Positions 1 through 9,872 of a DNA stretch of 64,000 bases are shown here, piece by piece (within the stretch, counting starts at the first letter, position 1; the number at the start of each line of letters is the position of its first letter). The notes beneath the pieces are model-generated. The model saw nothing but the letters and a program-made list of their open reading frames with translations. It did no database searches and was not told where the DNA came from. Location: contig NZ_JAMOFV010000006.1 in NCBI RefSeq assembly GCF_023656515.1, forward strand, positions 4,030,194 to 4,094,193. The letters run 5' to 3'. Source of the stretch: Clostridium swellfunianum (GTDB taxonomy: Bacteria; Bacillota; Clostridia; Clostridiales; Clostridiaceae). The position numbers were made by a program, and so were the translations under genes.

Positions 1-62
1 TTTATGTTAAAAATCTCGCTTTATGTACCCTCTTCGATTACGTTTTTACAACTAATAAAGAA

Positions 63-91
63 ATTGCTCCTTTCTTTTAAAAAGGAGCAAT
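63..91 (-). terminator. Terminator of parE-parC
   Basis: An 11-bp perfect stem (63-73 with 81-91) closed by a 7-base loop lies 37 bases past the parC stop. The minus-strand sequence after it is moderately T-rich. Bases 1-60 show nothing else recognisable. Confidence 0.65.
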
Positions 92-127
92 TGTTAACGT
101 TTCATATTGTAATTTTTAAAAAACTAT

Positions 128-3058
128 TTAATTTATTTTACCTTCTTTTATAATTTCATCAAAAACAAGTATAGTAAGATTAGTACCTTTACCAGCTCTA
201 TTTTGTTGTTTAATTTGTCCAAGCTTAACAGAAAGCTTATTTTTCTTGCTTGTTACAAGAACTAGTTCCTTTTCCTCAGAAGAAGCTAGAGCTATCTCAT
301 CTAATCCAGGAGTTGCATTTACATCACCAGGTGTTACTAAAGCAGCAAAAACAGCTTCATCTTCTTCTTTAAGACTTATACCTATTACACCTGAAGCTAC
401 TTTTCCCATAGCTGGAATATCACTTGATTTAAAGCGGATGCATAGTGCTTTTCTAGTGACAATAATTATGTCCTTGTTATCTTCCTGCAAAGTATAATCT
501 ACCGCAATAAGCTCATCCTCTTCAGTTTTTAACTTATAAGCCTGTGTATTCAAATAATCACCGCTAAACTCTTCAAGCTTTGTCTTTTTAACTAGACCTT
601 TCTTAGAAATAAACAATACTTCAACAGAATTAGTAAAATCTTTAACTCCTAGTACATTCAACACCTTAATATTTGAGTCATTATTAAGAAGACCAATTAA
701 ATTAAGCCCTTCTTCCTTTAGGCTGCTAAATATATTTGCGGAAATATTTATTACACTTCCGTTATCTAAGAATATTAAAAGCTTTTCGTTAGTATTTGTA
801 AATACTCCTTTTTCTTTCTTAGTTATATTTCTTCTGCTAGCAACTTGTCTTACAATACCATCTTCATTAATTGCCAGGAAAAATTCCTTATATTCATATG
901 AAGATACAAATTCAGCATCAATAATTTCTTCTTTTGTTGGAAGCTGAACTAAGGATGTTGAAGCTATATTTCTGTCAGCAGACTCAATATTTGGCTCCAA
1001 TACTGTAAAGTAAAGCCCTTGTTTGGTGGTAAGCTTTATAAATTTTTCTTCTCTTTCTTTCTCAACAAAGTTGACCTTGATTAGAGTCTCATCTTCCTTC
1101 ACTCTCAAAGCAACAAGCTTTGTATATGCAGAAATAAATTTATCAACGGAAGTCTTCTTCATGTTTCCTTTGCTGGTTATAAAGATAAAATCCTTAGGAA
1201 TTGATAAATCTTCAACAGAATAAACTGAAATTATTTTTTCTAAGCTCAAATCTAGTCCTCTTATTATAGCATCCAGTCTTTCACCTTTTTCCTTCCACCT
1301 AAACTCCGGAATAGCCGTTCCCTTAAGCTGATACATATTTCCCTTATCAGTGAAAAATAAGACAGTATGCTTTGTGTTGGATTCAAACAAGAATTTGTTG
1401 AAATCTCCTTCTCTAAAATCTATATCTTCAACATTGCTGTTGGACCTATTATAGGATTTTAAGGGAACCCTTTTTATATATCCTTCATTAGAAAGAGTCA
1501 CTACAGTATCTTCAACTATTATAAGCTCTTCGATATCAATCTTTGCCTCTTCATCATTTTCAATAACCTCAGTCCGTCTAGCATCGCCATACTTTTCTTT
1601 AACCTCAGTAAGCTCAGCTCTTATAACCTTTAAAAGTTCCTTTTCGCTTTCAAGAATTTTTCTTAATCTCTTTATTTCCTTTTCAAGCTCCCTATGCTCC
1701 TTTTCAAAGGCCTTTATCTCAAGCCCTGTAAGTCTATAAAGCATAAGTTCTACTATGGCTTGAGCTTGGACTTCAGTAAATCCAAAAGTGTTCATCAAAT
1801 TGAGTTCCGAGTCCTTCTTAGACTTTGAAGCCCTGATAACAGCTATAATTTCATCTAAAATATCAATAGCCTTAATAAAGCCTTCAACAATATGAAATCT
1901 CTTTTCGGCAATTTGAAGTTCTCTTTGAGTTCTTCTTGTTACTACCTCTCTTTGGTGGTTCACATAATGCATAAGCATTGTTTTAAGCCCCATAGTTGCA
2001 GGCTTTCCATTTGCAAGCGCAACCATGTTAAAGCTTACATTAGACTGCAAATCTGTCTTTTTGTATAGATATTTAAGAAGCTTTTCTGCGCCTTCCATAT
2101 CTACTACTTTTTTTAGTTCAATAACAGCTCTTATACCATTTCTGTCAGATTCGTCTCTTATATCTGTTATTGCTTCTAAGGCTTTAGCATGCCTTTTATC
2201 GTCTGTCATTTCTGATATAGTCTGTAAAAGCTTTGCTTTAGACTTTCTATAAGGGAATTCTGTGATTACTATTCCTAGTCTTCCATTTTCCAGCTTTTCT
2301 ATATAAGCCTTAGCTCTTAAAGTAACCTTTCCTTCTCCAGTTTCATAGGCAGAAAGCAAGGAATTTTTCCCTATGATTATTCCGCCTGTAGGTAGATCCG
2401 GACCCTTTATATATTGAAGCAGATCATTTGTTGTTATATTATTATTGTCAATATAAGCTAAAGCTCCATCTATGACTTCGTTTAAATTATGAGGAGGTAT
2501 GTTTGTAGCTAGTCCAACAGCTATGCCAAAAGCACCATTAACCAAAAGGTTTGGATATCTACTCGGAAGCACCTTTGGTTCAAGTTCAGTACCTGAGTAG
2601 TTTTCCATCATATCAACTACATCTTTATCCATATCCCTGATCATTTCCATAGCTAACTTAGTTAACCTTGCCTCGGTATAACGCATTGCAGCAGCACTGT
2701 CTCCATCTTGACTTCCCCAGTTTCCATGTCCGTCTATAAGAGGTTTTCTTGTAGAGAAGTCCTGAGCAAGTATGACCATGGCTTCATAGACCGAAGAGTC
2801 CCCATGGGGGTGAAATTTACCTAGTATATCTCCAACAATTCTCGCTGACTTATAATAAGGCTTATCTGGAAAAGCCTTAAGCATATATGCTCCATATATA
2901 ATTCTTCTGTGTACAGGCTTTAAGCCATCTCTTGCATCTGGAAGGGCTCTGTCTTTTGCAACCTCTACAGCATAAGGAAGATAATTCTCAGGCATAGCCT
3001 CTTCTATCGGAACCTTGACTATATTACCGTCCTTTGGGATATCTATCTTTTTAGCCAT
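128..3058 (-). CDS. parC: DNA topoisomerase IV subunit A
   Basis: Breakage-reunion subunit of a type IIA topoisomerase that decatenates and relaxes chromosomal DNA together with the ParE-like product of the gene just upstream. The 976-residue protein opens with the conserved block around [15 protein letters not shown]; the active-site tyrosine is Y127 in [11 protein letters not shown] coiled-coil (about 440-490) precedes a C-terminal beta-pinwheel. The canonical gyrase box QRRGGKG is absent from the start of the pinwheel; only a degenerate QNRAGKG occurs near the C-terminus, which favours ParC over GyrA. It starts 14 bases after parE ends, so the two form one operon. A divergent GyrA cannot be fully excluded without a tree. 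Confidence 0.9.
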   Translation of the reverse strand: MAKKIDIPKDGNIVKVPIEEAMPENYLPYAVEVAKDRALPDARDGLKPVHRRIIYGAYMLKAFPDKPYYKSARIVGDILGKFHPHGDSSVYEAMVILAQDFSTRKPLIDGHGNWGSQDGDSAAAMRYTEARLTKLAMEMIRDMDKDVVDMMENYSGTELEPKVLPSRYPNLLVNGAFGIAVGLATNIPPHNLNEVIDGALAYIDNNNITTNDLLQYIKGPDLPTGGIIIGKNSLLSAYETGEGKVTLRAKAYIEKLENGRLGIVITEFPYRKSKAKLLQTISEMTDDKRHAKALEAITDIRDESDRNGIRAVIELKKVVDMEGAEKLLKYLYKKTDLQSNVSFNMVALANGKPATMGLKTMLMHYVNHQREVVTRRTQRELQIAEKRFHIVEGFIKAIDILDEIIAVIRASKSKKDSELNLMNTFGFTEVQAQAIVELMLYRLTGLEIKAFEKEHRELEKEIKRLRKILESEKELLKVIRAELTEVKEKYGDARRTEVIENDEEAKIDIEELIIVEDTVVTLSNEGYIKRVPLKSYNRSNSNVEDIDFREGDFNKFLFESNTKHTVLFFTDKGNMYQLKGTAIPEFRWKEKGERLDAIIRGLDLSLEKIISVYSVEDLSIPKDFIFITSKGNMKKTSVDKFISAYTKLVALRVKEDETLIKVNFVEKEREEKFIKLTTKQGLYFTVLEPNIESADRNIASTSLVQLPTKEEIIDAEFVSSYEYKEFFLAINEDGIVRQVASRRNITKKEKGVFTNTNEKLLIFLDNGSVINISANIFSSLKEEGLNLIGLLNNDSNIKVLNVLGVKDFTNSVEVLFISKKGLVKKTKLEEFSGDYLNTQAYKLKTEEDELIAVDYTLQEDNKDIIIVTRKALCIRFKSSDIPAMGKVASGVIGISLKEEDEAVFAALVTPGDVNATPGLDEIALASSEEKELVLVTSKKNKLSVKLGQIKQQNRAGKGTNLTILVFDEIIKEGKIN

Positions 3059-3072
3059 CCTTTAATCCTCCT

Positions 3073-5028
3073 TTAAAATTCAGCATACTTGTACATATAA
3101 TTTTTCCTAGGCTCAACTACATCACCCATTAACAGTGACACCATCTTCTCAGCCTTTGCAGCATCTTCTATAGTAACCTGCTGAAGAGTTCTGGTTTCGG
3201 GATTTAAGGTTGTATCCCAAAGCTGGTCTGCATTCATTTCTCCAAGCCCCTTATACCTTTGTATAAGAGCACCTTTTCCTATTTGCTTTTTCACTGCTTC
3301 AAGCTCGTCATCACTATAAGCATACTTAGCAACTTCACCTTTTTTTTCAGTCTTGTATACCTTATATAGTGGAGGTGAAGCCAAATATAAATGACCTTTT
3401 TCTATAAGTGGTCTCATGTATCTGTATAAATAAGTCATCCACAGAGTTCTAATATGGTACCCGTCCACGTCTGCATCACTCATTATTATTATTTTGTCGT
3501 ACTTTAATTCTTCTTCCCTATAGTTATCCAAGATTCCAGTACCAACAGCCGTGTTGAATATTTTAAGTTCTTCGCTGCTTAGAACATTCTCAAGCTTTTG
3601 CTTTTCTGTATTCATAATTTTACCTTTAGAAGGCATTATAGTCTGAAACCGTCTGTCTCTAGCCTGTTTCGCACTTCCGCCAGCTGAATCTCCCTCAACT
3701 ACTATAAATTCACAAAGGGATTGATCTCTTAAAGTACATACTGCTATTTTACCAGCAAGAGGTGCTGTTCCTCTCCCTACTTTTTTCTTTTCAGCCTCAT
3801 TTATCTTCTTGATTTTTTCTCTTCTTGCAGCAGCTTCCAGGGCATTATTTATAAACATCGCCGCCGTGTCTTTATTATCTTCAATCCACTCTGAAAATTT
3901 TGTATAGGCTAAGTCATTCATCATAGTATAAGCTTCATTGTTTCCAAGCTTATTTTTTGTCTGCCCTTCAAAAATTGGATTGCTTATTTTAACTCTGATA
4001 ATAGCAGTTAAACCTTCTCTTAGATCATCACCTTCAAATTCCTTATCCTTTTCTTTGAGAAGATTAAGCTTTTTAGCCCATTCCTTAAAAGCTCTCGTCA
4101 TGCCTGTCTTAAATCCGCTTTCATGAGTTCCAGCATCACGGGTAGGTATGTTATTAACATAGCTTAAAATATATTCACTTGTTGAATCGGTAAACTGCAT
4201 GCACACTTCCCCATAAAGGTTGAGTCCATTTATTTCTCTTTCACCCTCAAATATTATTGGAATTTCGTGAATAACTGTTTTACTCTCATTTATATATTTT
4301 ATAAAATCCAGTAATCCATTTTCTGAATGATATTCTTTAATTAATTGTTCTTCGCCTCTATCATCTATTAAAACAAGAGTTATACCTTTATTTTGAAAAG
4401 CAAGCTCTTGAAGTCTTTCATCTATAATTTCAAACTTAAACTCGATAGTAGAAAAGACATCTTTTTCTGCCTTAAAAGTTACCCTGGTACCTGTTTCTTT
4501 AGTTTTTCCTATCACCTCAAGTTGCGTTACTGCTGTTCCAGGCATATTCCTTTTTAATTGCTTATCATAAGCATACTCAAATCTCTGTCTGTGTACTTGT
4601 CCATTCTGATAAACCTCAACTTCGAGCCACTCAGATAAAGCATTTACAACTGCTGCACCAACTCCGTGAAGTCCTCCAGAAGTCTTATAATTCTTATTAT
4701 CGAACTTTCCACCTGTGTGAAGTTCAGTAAAAACCATTTCCACTCCTGATTTCTTTTTAACAGGATGTATTCCAGTTGGAATCCCTCTTCCATTATCTAT
4801 AACCGTTGCGCTCTTATCTTTATTTAATTTAATCGTTACTTTATCTCCATAGCCATTTGATATCTCATCAATAGCGTTGTCTAAAATCTCCCAAAGACAA
4901 TGATGAAGTCCCTTGGATCCAGTAGAGCCTATATACATTCCCGGTCTCACTCGCACGGGTTCAAGCTTCTCTAAGGAAGTTAAGTCTGTGACATCATAGG
5001 AACCTTTAACCTTACTATTATCTTCCAT
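3073..5028 (-). CDS. parE: DNA topoisomerase IV subunit B
   Basis: ATPase subunit that pairs with ParC. The 651-residue protein has the GHKL ATPase fold (EILDNAIDE near residue 47, GRGIPTG near 100, GLHGVGAAVVNAL near 120), the transducer, and a TOPRIM domain with EGDSAGGSA and the metal-binding DADVDGYHIRTL, ending in the conserved QRYKGLGEMN block. It lacks the insert of proteobacterial GyrB, and its length fits ParE or Gram-positive GyrB. It is the first gene of a two-gene operon with parC, which supports the ParE reading. A LexA-type palindrome lies 114 bases upstream of the start codon. Confidence 0.9.
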   Translation of the reverse strand: MEDNSKVKGSYDVTDLTSLEKLEPVRVRPGMYIGSTGSKGLHHCLWEILDNAIDEISNGYGDKVTIKLNKDKSATVIDNGRGIPTGIHPVKKKSGVEMVFTELHTGGKFDNKNYKTSGGLHGVGAAVVNALSEWLEVEVYQNGQVHRQRFEYAYDKQLKRNMPGTAVTQLEVIGKTKETGTRVTFKAEKDVFSTIEFKFEIIDERLQELAFQNKGITLVLIDDRGEEQLIKEYHSENGLLDFIKYINESKTVIHEIPIIFEGEREINGLNLYGEVCMQFTDSTSEYILSYVNNIPTRDAGTHESGFKTGMTRAFKEWAKKLNLLKEKDKEFEGDDLREGLTAIIRVKISNPIFEGQTKNKLGNNEAYTMMNDLAYTKFSEWIEDNKDTAAMFINNALEAAARREKIKKINEAEKKKVGRGTAPLAGKIAVCTLRDQSLCEFIVVEGDSAGGSAKQARDRRFQTIMPSKGKIMNTEKQKLENVLSSEELKIFNTAVGTGILDNYREEELKYDKIIIMSDADVDGYHIRTLWMTYLYRYMRPLIEKGHLYLASPPLYKVYKTEKKGEVAKYAYSDDELEAVKKQIGKGALIQRYKGLGEMNADQLWDTTLNPETRTLQQVTIEDAAKAEKMVSLLMGDVVEPRKNYMYKYAEF

Positions 5029-5100
5029 GCTATTTTCTCCTTTAAAACTGTATGTACAAGAAAATAATCATATACCATCCCATATTATTTCCCTGTTATA

Positions 5101-5153
5101 AATTTAATATGATTTTACGAAAATGTAAAGCAAAACCTAAAGAACATGTGTTC
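5101..5153 (-). promoter_or_regulatory. LexA-type box and weak promoter of parE-parC
   Basis: A perfect palindrome GAACATGTGTTC at 5142-5153 matches the Gram-positive SOS box GAAC-N4-GTTC. Just downstream on the minus strand is a possible -35 TTTACA (5124-5129) and, 17 bases on, a weak -10 TAAATT (5101-5106). SOS control of parEC is an inference. Confidence 0.5.
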
Positions 5154-5185
5154 TATTGTATAGTATTATATAATATAAAGCAATA

Positions 5186-5213
5186 GGCAATCAATGCTTT
5201 AGCACTGATTGCC
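5186..5213 (-). terminator. Terminator of the 108-aa unknown gene
   Basis: A 12-bp stem (5186-5197 with 5202-5213) with one G-U pair on the minus strand and a 4-base loop lies directly after the stop codon. The T-rich stretch after it is weak. Confidence 0.6.
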
Positions 5214-5221
5214 CTTATAAG

Positions 5222-5548
5222 TTAAGGTGTTTTTAATTCTTTTGAATACATATCATACATTTGCTGTGCATCCTGTATATTTATCTTACCATCCAGAAAT
5301 TTTCTATATAGAAAATAAAAATCTGTATTTAAATCTGAATTCATGGTTTTTGTTTCATTCATCTTTTCCTTTATTAGATCCGCTAGAACAGTCCTATTGT
5401 TTTTAGTGTCCTGGTCAATATATTCTATTATTTTATGTATTTTTTCTTTAATAAAGTAATCTGCACAATATACTTCAATTTCATTTAAATCCATACGAAT
5501 TTTTTCTATAAGTCTTATATATACACTTTCTAAATCTTCTTTCTCCAT
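5222..5548 (-). CDS. Uncharacterised 108-aa protein
   Basis: Not recognised. The product is a charged, mostly helical soluble protein with many Lys, Glu, Asp and Tyr residues, no cysteine cluster, no signal peptide and no membrane segment. It sits as a single gene between parE and the symporter gene, with a hairpin after its stop. Codon use looks like the neighbours, and the reading frame is clean and starts with ATG, so I take it as real. Function unknown. Confidence 0.6.
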   Translation of the reverse strand: MEKEDLESVYIRLIEKIRMDLNEIEVYCADYFIKEKIHKIIEYIDQDTKNNRTVLADLIKEKMNETKTMNSDLNTDFYFLYRKFLDGKINIQDAQQMYDMYSKELKTP

Positions 5549-5657
5549 AGCTACACCTACTTCTACTTTTATAATATATGGAATTTATACAACTCGTCTA
5601 ATAGTTTTATACGTCTATATTTTTTAAAATAGGGGGGTAGCAAATAATTAAAAACAA

Positions 5658-5693
5658 AAAGACTTGCATCTCAAAATTATGATACAAGTCTTT
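5658..5693 (-). terminator. Terminator of the symporter gene
   Basis: A 13-bp stem (5658-5670 with 5681-5693, one G-U on the minus strand) begins beside the stop codon and is followed on the minus strand by TTTTTGTTTT. Strong intrinsic terminator. Confidence 0.85.
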
Positions 5694-5697
5694 TTTT

Positions 5698-6963
5698 CTA
5701 CATTGCTGCTTCAGATTCTATTTCATTATTATATGCTATTAAATTAAGTTCTTTTTCTGAATTAGCTACAATCACAGTACCTACAGCATCTCCAGTTACA
5801 TTTACTACTGTTCTCATCATGTCAAGGATTCTATCAATACTCAATATTATCGGAATACCTTCAACTGGTATTCCAACCTGAAGAAGCACCATTGAAAGCA
5901 TAACCATTCCTGCTCCCGGAACACCTGCTGTACCTATTGAAGCTAAAGTTGCAGTAAGGATAATCATAAGCATAGATTGAAAATTAAGATTAACTCCGTA
6001 GAGTTGAGCTAAAAATATAGTTGCAACTCCCTGCATTATTGCTGTACCGTCCATGTTAACAGTTGCACCAAAAGGGATTGTAAAACTTGCAATGGGCTTT
6101 GGAACACCAAGCTTTTTCTCGCACACCTCCAGGTTTATTGGTATCGTTGCATTACTGCTGGAAGTTGAAAAGGCTACTGTCATTACTGGCCAGAACTTTT
6201 TGAAGAAATAAATAGGATTAACCTTTCCAAGCACCCTAAGAAAAATACCATATACAAACACAACTTGTACTATCAATCCAAGTACAATAGTTAAAGCGTA
6301 TTTTATTAGTGGAAGCAGTACTGCTATACCTTGAAACATAATAACATTTGAGATTAGAGCAAAAACACCTATTGGAGCTGTTACCATTATTAATCCTATA
6401 ATTTTTAATAGTACTTCATTAATTTGATTTATAGTATTAAATAATGGCTTTGTTTTTTCTCCAAGCATAGTCATTGCAATTCCAAATATTATGGCAAAAA
6501 ATATTATTTGCAGCATATCTCCTTTAACTAGAGATTCAATAGGATTTGTTGGTATCATGTTTGTAAAAATATCCATAACAAATGGAGCTTGCACAGCTTT
6601 AAACTCCTTGCCCATAGCAGCAAGGCTAGTGCCTATTCCTGGATCTATTAGATTAGCTAAAATTAGAGCTAAAGATACTGCAGCAGCAGTTGTAGCAAGG
6701 TAAAAAACAAATATTTTACCTCCTACCCTGCCGAGTTTTCTTATGTCCCCTATACTAGCCGCACCACAAATTAAAGAACAAAGTACAAGAGGTACCACAA
6801 GCATTTTTATTCCATTTATAAACATTTTGCCAAGCGGTACCAACACCCACTTGCTTACCTCATTATTAAAGGGTAAGGGGAAAAACGCATTAGCAATAAC
6901 CCCAAAGATAATACCGAATATTAGTGCAAAAAGAATTTGATGCGTCAAAGATATTTTTTTCAT
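5698..6963 (-). CDS. Dicarboxylate/amino acid:cation symporter (DAACS family)
   Basis: A 421-residue integral membrane protein of the sodium/proton-coupled glutamate-aspartate-dicarboxylate transporter family. It has about eight hydrophobic segments, the serine-rich re-entrant loop AFSTSSSNATIPI, and the substrate/sodium-binding stretch VNMDGTAIMQG. A second re-entrant loop is seen in GTAGVPGAGMVML. These are the diagnostic motifs of GltP/GltT/DctA relatives; which acid is carried (glutamate, aspartate, succinate or serine/threonine) cannot be told from sequence alone. Monocistronic, with its own promoter (7018-7046) and terminator. Confidence 0.88.
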   Translation of the reverse strand: MKKISLTHQILFALIFGIIFGVIANAFFPLPFNNEVSKWVLVPLGKMFINGIKMLVVPLVLCSLICGAASIGDIRKLGRVGGKIFVFYLATTAAAVSLALILANLIDPGIGTSLAAMGKEFKAVQAPFVMDIFTNMIPTNPIESLVKGDMLQIIFFAIIFGIAMTMLGEKTKPLFNTINQINEVLLKIIGLIMVTAPIGVFALISNVIMFQGIAVLLPLIKYALTIVLGLIVQVVFVYGIFLRVLGKVNPIYFFKKFWPVMTVAFSTSSSNATIPINLEVCEKKLGVPKPIASFTIPFGATVNMDGTAIMQGVATIFLAQLYGVNLNFQSMLMIILTATLASIGTAGVPGAGMVMLSMVLLQVGIPVEGIPIILSIDRILDMMRTVVNVTGDAVGTVIVANSEKELNLIAYNNEIESEAAM

Positions 6964-7017
6964 TCAAAGCAGCCCCCTATGAATTATTTTATTTTTATAA
7001 TTGCATTTTGTGATATT

Positions 7018-7046
7018 ATTTTAGCATATTAAAGGTGTACTTTCAA
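7018..7046 (-). promoter_or_regulatory. Sigma-A promoter of the symporter gene
   Basis: On the minus strand a -35 TTGAAA (7041-7046) and a -10 TAAAAT (7018-7023) are separated by exactly 17 bases, about 55 bases before the ATG. Confidence 0.55.
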
Positions 7047-7140
7047 TAATTTTATTTAAGTATTGAATTATTTAATTTTGTATAATTCATTTTTCAAAAA
7101 CTTCCCAACCATTCTTCCTATTAATAATCATCAAAATTAA

Positions 7141-7179
7141 AAAAGAGATATGTTCTTCTTGCTAAAACATATCTCTTTT
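7141..7179 (-). terminator. Terminator of the SDR gene
   Basis: A 14-bp perfect stem (7141-7154 with 7166-7179) lies 39 bases past the SDR stop codon; the minus-strand tail is TTTTAATTTTG. Confidence 0.8.
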
Positions 7180-7217
7180 TTATCATTATTAATATTAAAT
7201 TAACTCAGTATATCTCT

Positions 7218-7982
7218 TTATTTTTTGTAGATCACCGTACCGCTAGCTTGATGAGTTGGAGTAACTGTAATTTCACAGATTTGAACATGTTCTGGTACAG
7301 TGGCAGCATAAAGCGCTACATCCGCAATATCTTCAGCACTAAGAGCCTTGATTCCATCATATACTTTTGTGGCTCTTTCCTCGTCCCCATGGAATCTAAC
7401 TACGCTGAAATTAGTCTCTACCATTCCAGGTTGTATATTTGTTACCTTAATTGGGGTATGAACTAAATCCATTCTCAAGCCATCACTAATAAATTTAACT
7501 GCAGCTTTAGTAGCACAATACACAGCGCCATTAGGATAAGCTTGAACTCCTGCTATTGAACCTATGTTTATTACGTGCCCTCTCTGGTTTTCAACCATGC
7601 TTGGAACTACTTTCCTAGTTAAATATAAAAGTCCTTTTACGTTTGTATCAATCATTTCATCAAAATCATCAAGGCTTCCTTCCTGAACCTTTTCAAGTCC
7701 CAAAGCAAGTCCTGCGTTATTTATCAATATGTTTATATTTCTCAATTCTGATGGAATGCTATCAAATACCTTATCTACTGCTTTTCTGTCCCTAATATCC
7801 AGTTCATATGTATAAACCATATTCCCATACTTGCTCTCAAGCTCAGCCTTTAACAAGTTAAGCTTTTTAAAATTTCTAGCACAAAGCAGCAGTACTGCAC
7901 CTTCCTTTGCGAACTTTTTAGCCATAGCTTCTCCTAATCCACTGCTGGCGCCACTAATAAAAACTATCTTATCTTTCAACAT
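7218..7982 (-). CDS. SDR-family NAD(P)-dependent oxidoreductase (YdfG-like)
   Basis: Classical short-chain dehydrogenase of 254 residues. The N-terminal Rossmann glycine motif is SGASSGLGEAMA (about 11-22), followed by the NNAG motif (about 89-92), a catalytic serine in INIGSIAG, and the YxxxK pair in YCATKAAVK. The arrangement and length resemble the YdfG/serine 3-dehydrogenase branch acting on 3-hydroxy acids, but the substrate is not shown by the sequence. The C-terminal PTHQASGTVIYKK ending is usual for that branch. Single gene, divergent from the lytS-like gene. Confidence 0.85.
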   Translation of the reverse strand: MLKDKIVFISGASSGLGEAMAKKFAKEGAVLLLCARNFKKLNLLKAELESKYGNMVYTYELDIRDRKAVDKVFDSIPSELRNINILINNAGLALGLEKVQEGSLDDFDEMIDTNVKGLLYLTRKVVPSMVENQRGHVINIGSIAGVQAYPNGAVYCATKAAVKFISDGLRMDLVHTPIKVTNIQPGMVETNFSVVRFHGDEERATKVYDGIKALSAEDIADVALYAATVPEHVQICEITVTPTHQASGTVIYKK

Positions 7983-8102
7983 TTCTACCCCTCCTGTAAT
8001 TGTTAGAAGCTCATAAAGATTGTTATTTTCTACATTTTATTTTAAAAATTTCTTATAAATAATTATAACTCATATTTTTTAACTTTACATTATTCTTTTT
8101 CC

Positions 8103-8131
8103 TTGAACTGCAAAAATCTAATAGTTACAAT
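8103..8131 (+). promoter_or_regulatory. Sigma-A promoter of the lytS-lytR pair
   Basis: TTGAAC (8103-8108), 17-base spacer, TACAAT (8126-8131); the likely transcript start is about 50 bases before the kinase start codon. Confidence 0.5.
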
Positions 8132-8188
8132 AGTAGTAAGCGTTTCGTATTTTCATCTATTATTATAACTAACTTGTTGAGGTATAAC

Positions 8189-9868
8189 ATGATTAATTTA
8201 TTAAAAGGCCTTGTTAATAATCTAAGCTATATAATAATTATAGCTTTTATAATCTCAAACTTATCTGTATTTAAAAAAATTATACAAAAGAACGAATTCG
8301 GAAAGGTAGAACTTATTATATTATCTGCAATTTTTTCTGTATTTGGAATACTAGGAACTTATTCAGGAACAGACGTATATGGCGCAATAGCTAATACAAG
8401 GATTATAGGAATAATGGCTGGCGGCATATTGTGCGGACCTTTTGTAGGCATCGTTTCCGGAGTAGTCGCGGGTCTTCATAGATTTACCTATGATGTTGGC
8501 GGAATAACTTCTATACCTTGTGCTATAAGTACCATATTAGCAGGATTTGCTTCTGCATTAATATATAAAAAAGGAACAAAATACGGAAAGTGGTTCTATG
8601 GGTTTTTAGGCGGATTTGTTATGGAGAGTATTGAAATGTTTCTCATACTCATAATATCTAAGCCCTTCCCGGCAGCTTTGTCTATAGTAAAAAGCATATA
8701 CTTACCAATGAGTTTTACAAACGCCTTTGGAATATCAATACTTATTATTATTATTGAAAAGTTATTTAAGGAAAAAGAACAGATAGCAGCAAAACAGGCC
8801 CAGCTAGCACTAGAAATTGCAAATAAAACCCTACCTTATTTCAGGGATATAAACAATGATTCTTTTAAGAAAATATGTTCAATAATAAAAGATTCTACTG
8901 GAGCCGCAGCTGTTGCTATAACAGACAAAACTACAATTTTAGCTCATGAAGGGCTTGGCGCGGATCATCATATATGCGGGCAGCCAATTCAAACTAATGC
9001 AACCTTAAAGGTTATTGATGATGGAATTATGCGCATCTTAAATTCTCCAAAAGAAATACAATGCTTCTGCAGGCACTGCTCGCTAAAGTCTGCCGTTGTA
9101 GCCCCACTTAAAGAAGGAGATGAAGTTATAGGCACACTGAAGCTTTATTATGCTAAGGAGAATGGTATTTCCTTTACTAACGAAAAGCTTGCTCTTGGCC
9201 TTTCTCAGCTTATATCTACTCAACTTGAGATAAGCAAGGTTGGAAAGTTAAGAGATATGGCAGCAAAAGCAGAGATAAAAGCTCTTCAGGCACAAATAAA
9301 TCCTCATTTTCTCTTTAATGCCTTAAATACTATAGTATCTTTTATGAGATTTAATCCAAATGGAGCTCGTGAGTTAATAATTAATTTATCAACCTATTTA
9401 AGGCATAATATAGAAGAAAACAGTACTTTTGTTGACATAAGCAAGGAGCTTGAACAAGTAAAAGCCTACGTTGAGATTGAGAAAGCCCGCTTTGGAGACA
9501 AACTTCATGTACTTTATGATATAGATGAAACGCTGCATATGCAGATCCCTTCGCTTATAATTCAGCCGTTAGTTGAAAACTCTATAAAGCATGGCATTTT
9601 GAAAGGCTCTGGCTCTGGCAATGTTAAAATTCAAGTAAAAAAACACAACTTAGATGAAACGCTTATATCTGTTGAGGATGATGGCATAGGAATACCGCAG
9701 GAAATAATCGAAAGCATTTATGAAGGCAATCTTCCTGAAAATAAGATTGGACTTTCAAATGTTTATAATAGACTTCTCCATATATACGGCTCTAGTCTTA
9801 AAATAGAACGTCTTTCTAAAGGAACTAAAATAAGTTTTATCCTTCATAAGCTAAAGAAAGGAGACTAA
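8189..9868 (+). CDS. LytS/BtsS-type sensor histidine kinase
   Basis: Membrane sensor kinase. Roughly the first 190 residues carry several hydrophobic segments and match the 5TM-LYT receptor domain (AGGILCGPFVGIVSGVVAG). A GAF-like domain follows (about 220-345, with several cysteines and histidines, including CFCRHC), then the LytS-type dimerisation/phosphoacceptor block ALQAQINPHFLFNALNTI and a GHKL ATPase domain (PLVENSIKHG, DDGIGI). The ATG at 8189 is preferred over an in-frame TTG 15 bases upstream because GAGG lies 6 bases before it. It is followed 4 bases later by its LytTR regulator and then a CstA-family transporter, the order of the pyruvate-responsive BtsS-BtsR-BtsT system; the signal here is inferred. 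Confidence 0.85.
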   Translation: MINLLKGLVNNLSYIIIIAFIISNLSVFKKIIQKNEFGKVELIILSAIFSVFGILGTYSGTDVYGAIANTRIIGIMAGGILCGPFVGIVSGVVAGLHRFTYDVGGITSIPCAISTILAGFASALIYKKGTKYGKWFYGFLGGFVMESIEMFLILIISKPFPAALSIVKSIYLPMSFTNAFGISILIIIIEKLFKEKEQIAAKQAQLALEIANKTLPYFRDINNDSFKKICSIIKDSTGAAAVAITDKTTILAHEGLGADHHICGQPIQTNATLKVIDDGIMRILNSPKEIQCFCRHCSLKSAVVAPLKEGDEVIGTLKLYYAKENGISFTNEKLALGLSQLISTQLEISKVGKLRDMAAKAEIKALQAQINPHFLFNALNTIVSFMRFNPNGARELIINLSTYLRHNIEENSTFVDISKELEQVKAYVEIEKARFGDKLHVLYDIDETLHMQIPSLIIQPLVENSIKHGILKGSGSGNVKIQVKKHNLDETLISVEDDGIGIPQEIIESIYEGNLPENKIGLSNVYNRLLHIYGSSLKIERLSKGTKISFILHKLKKGD

Positions 9869-9872
9869 ATTT

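Noticed and set aside
128-5028. Assignment of the topoisomerase pair as gyrase GyrB-GyrA
   Set aside because: No canonical gyrase box at the start of the pinwheel; ParE-ParC fits better, although a tree would settle it.
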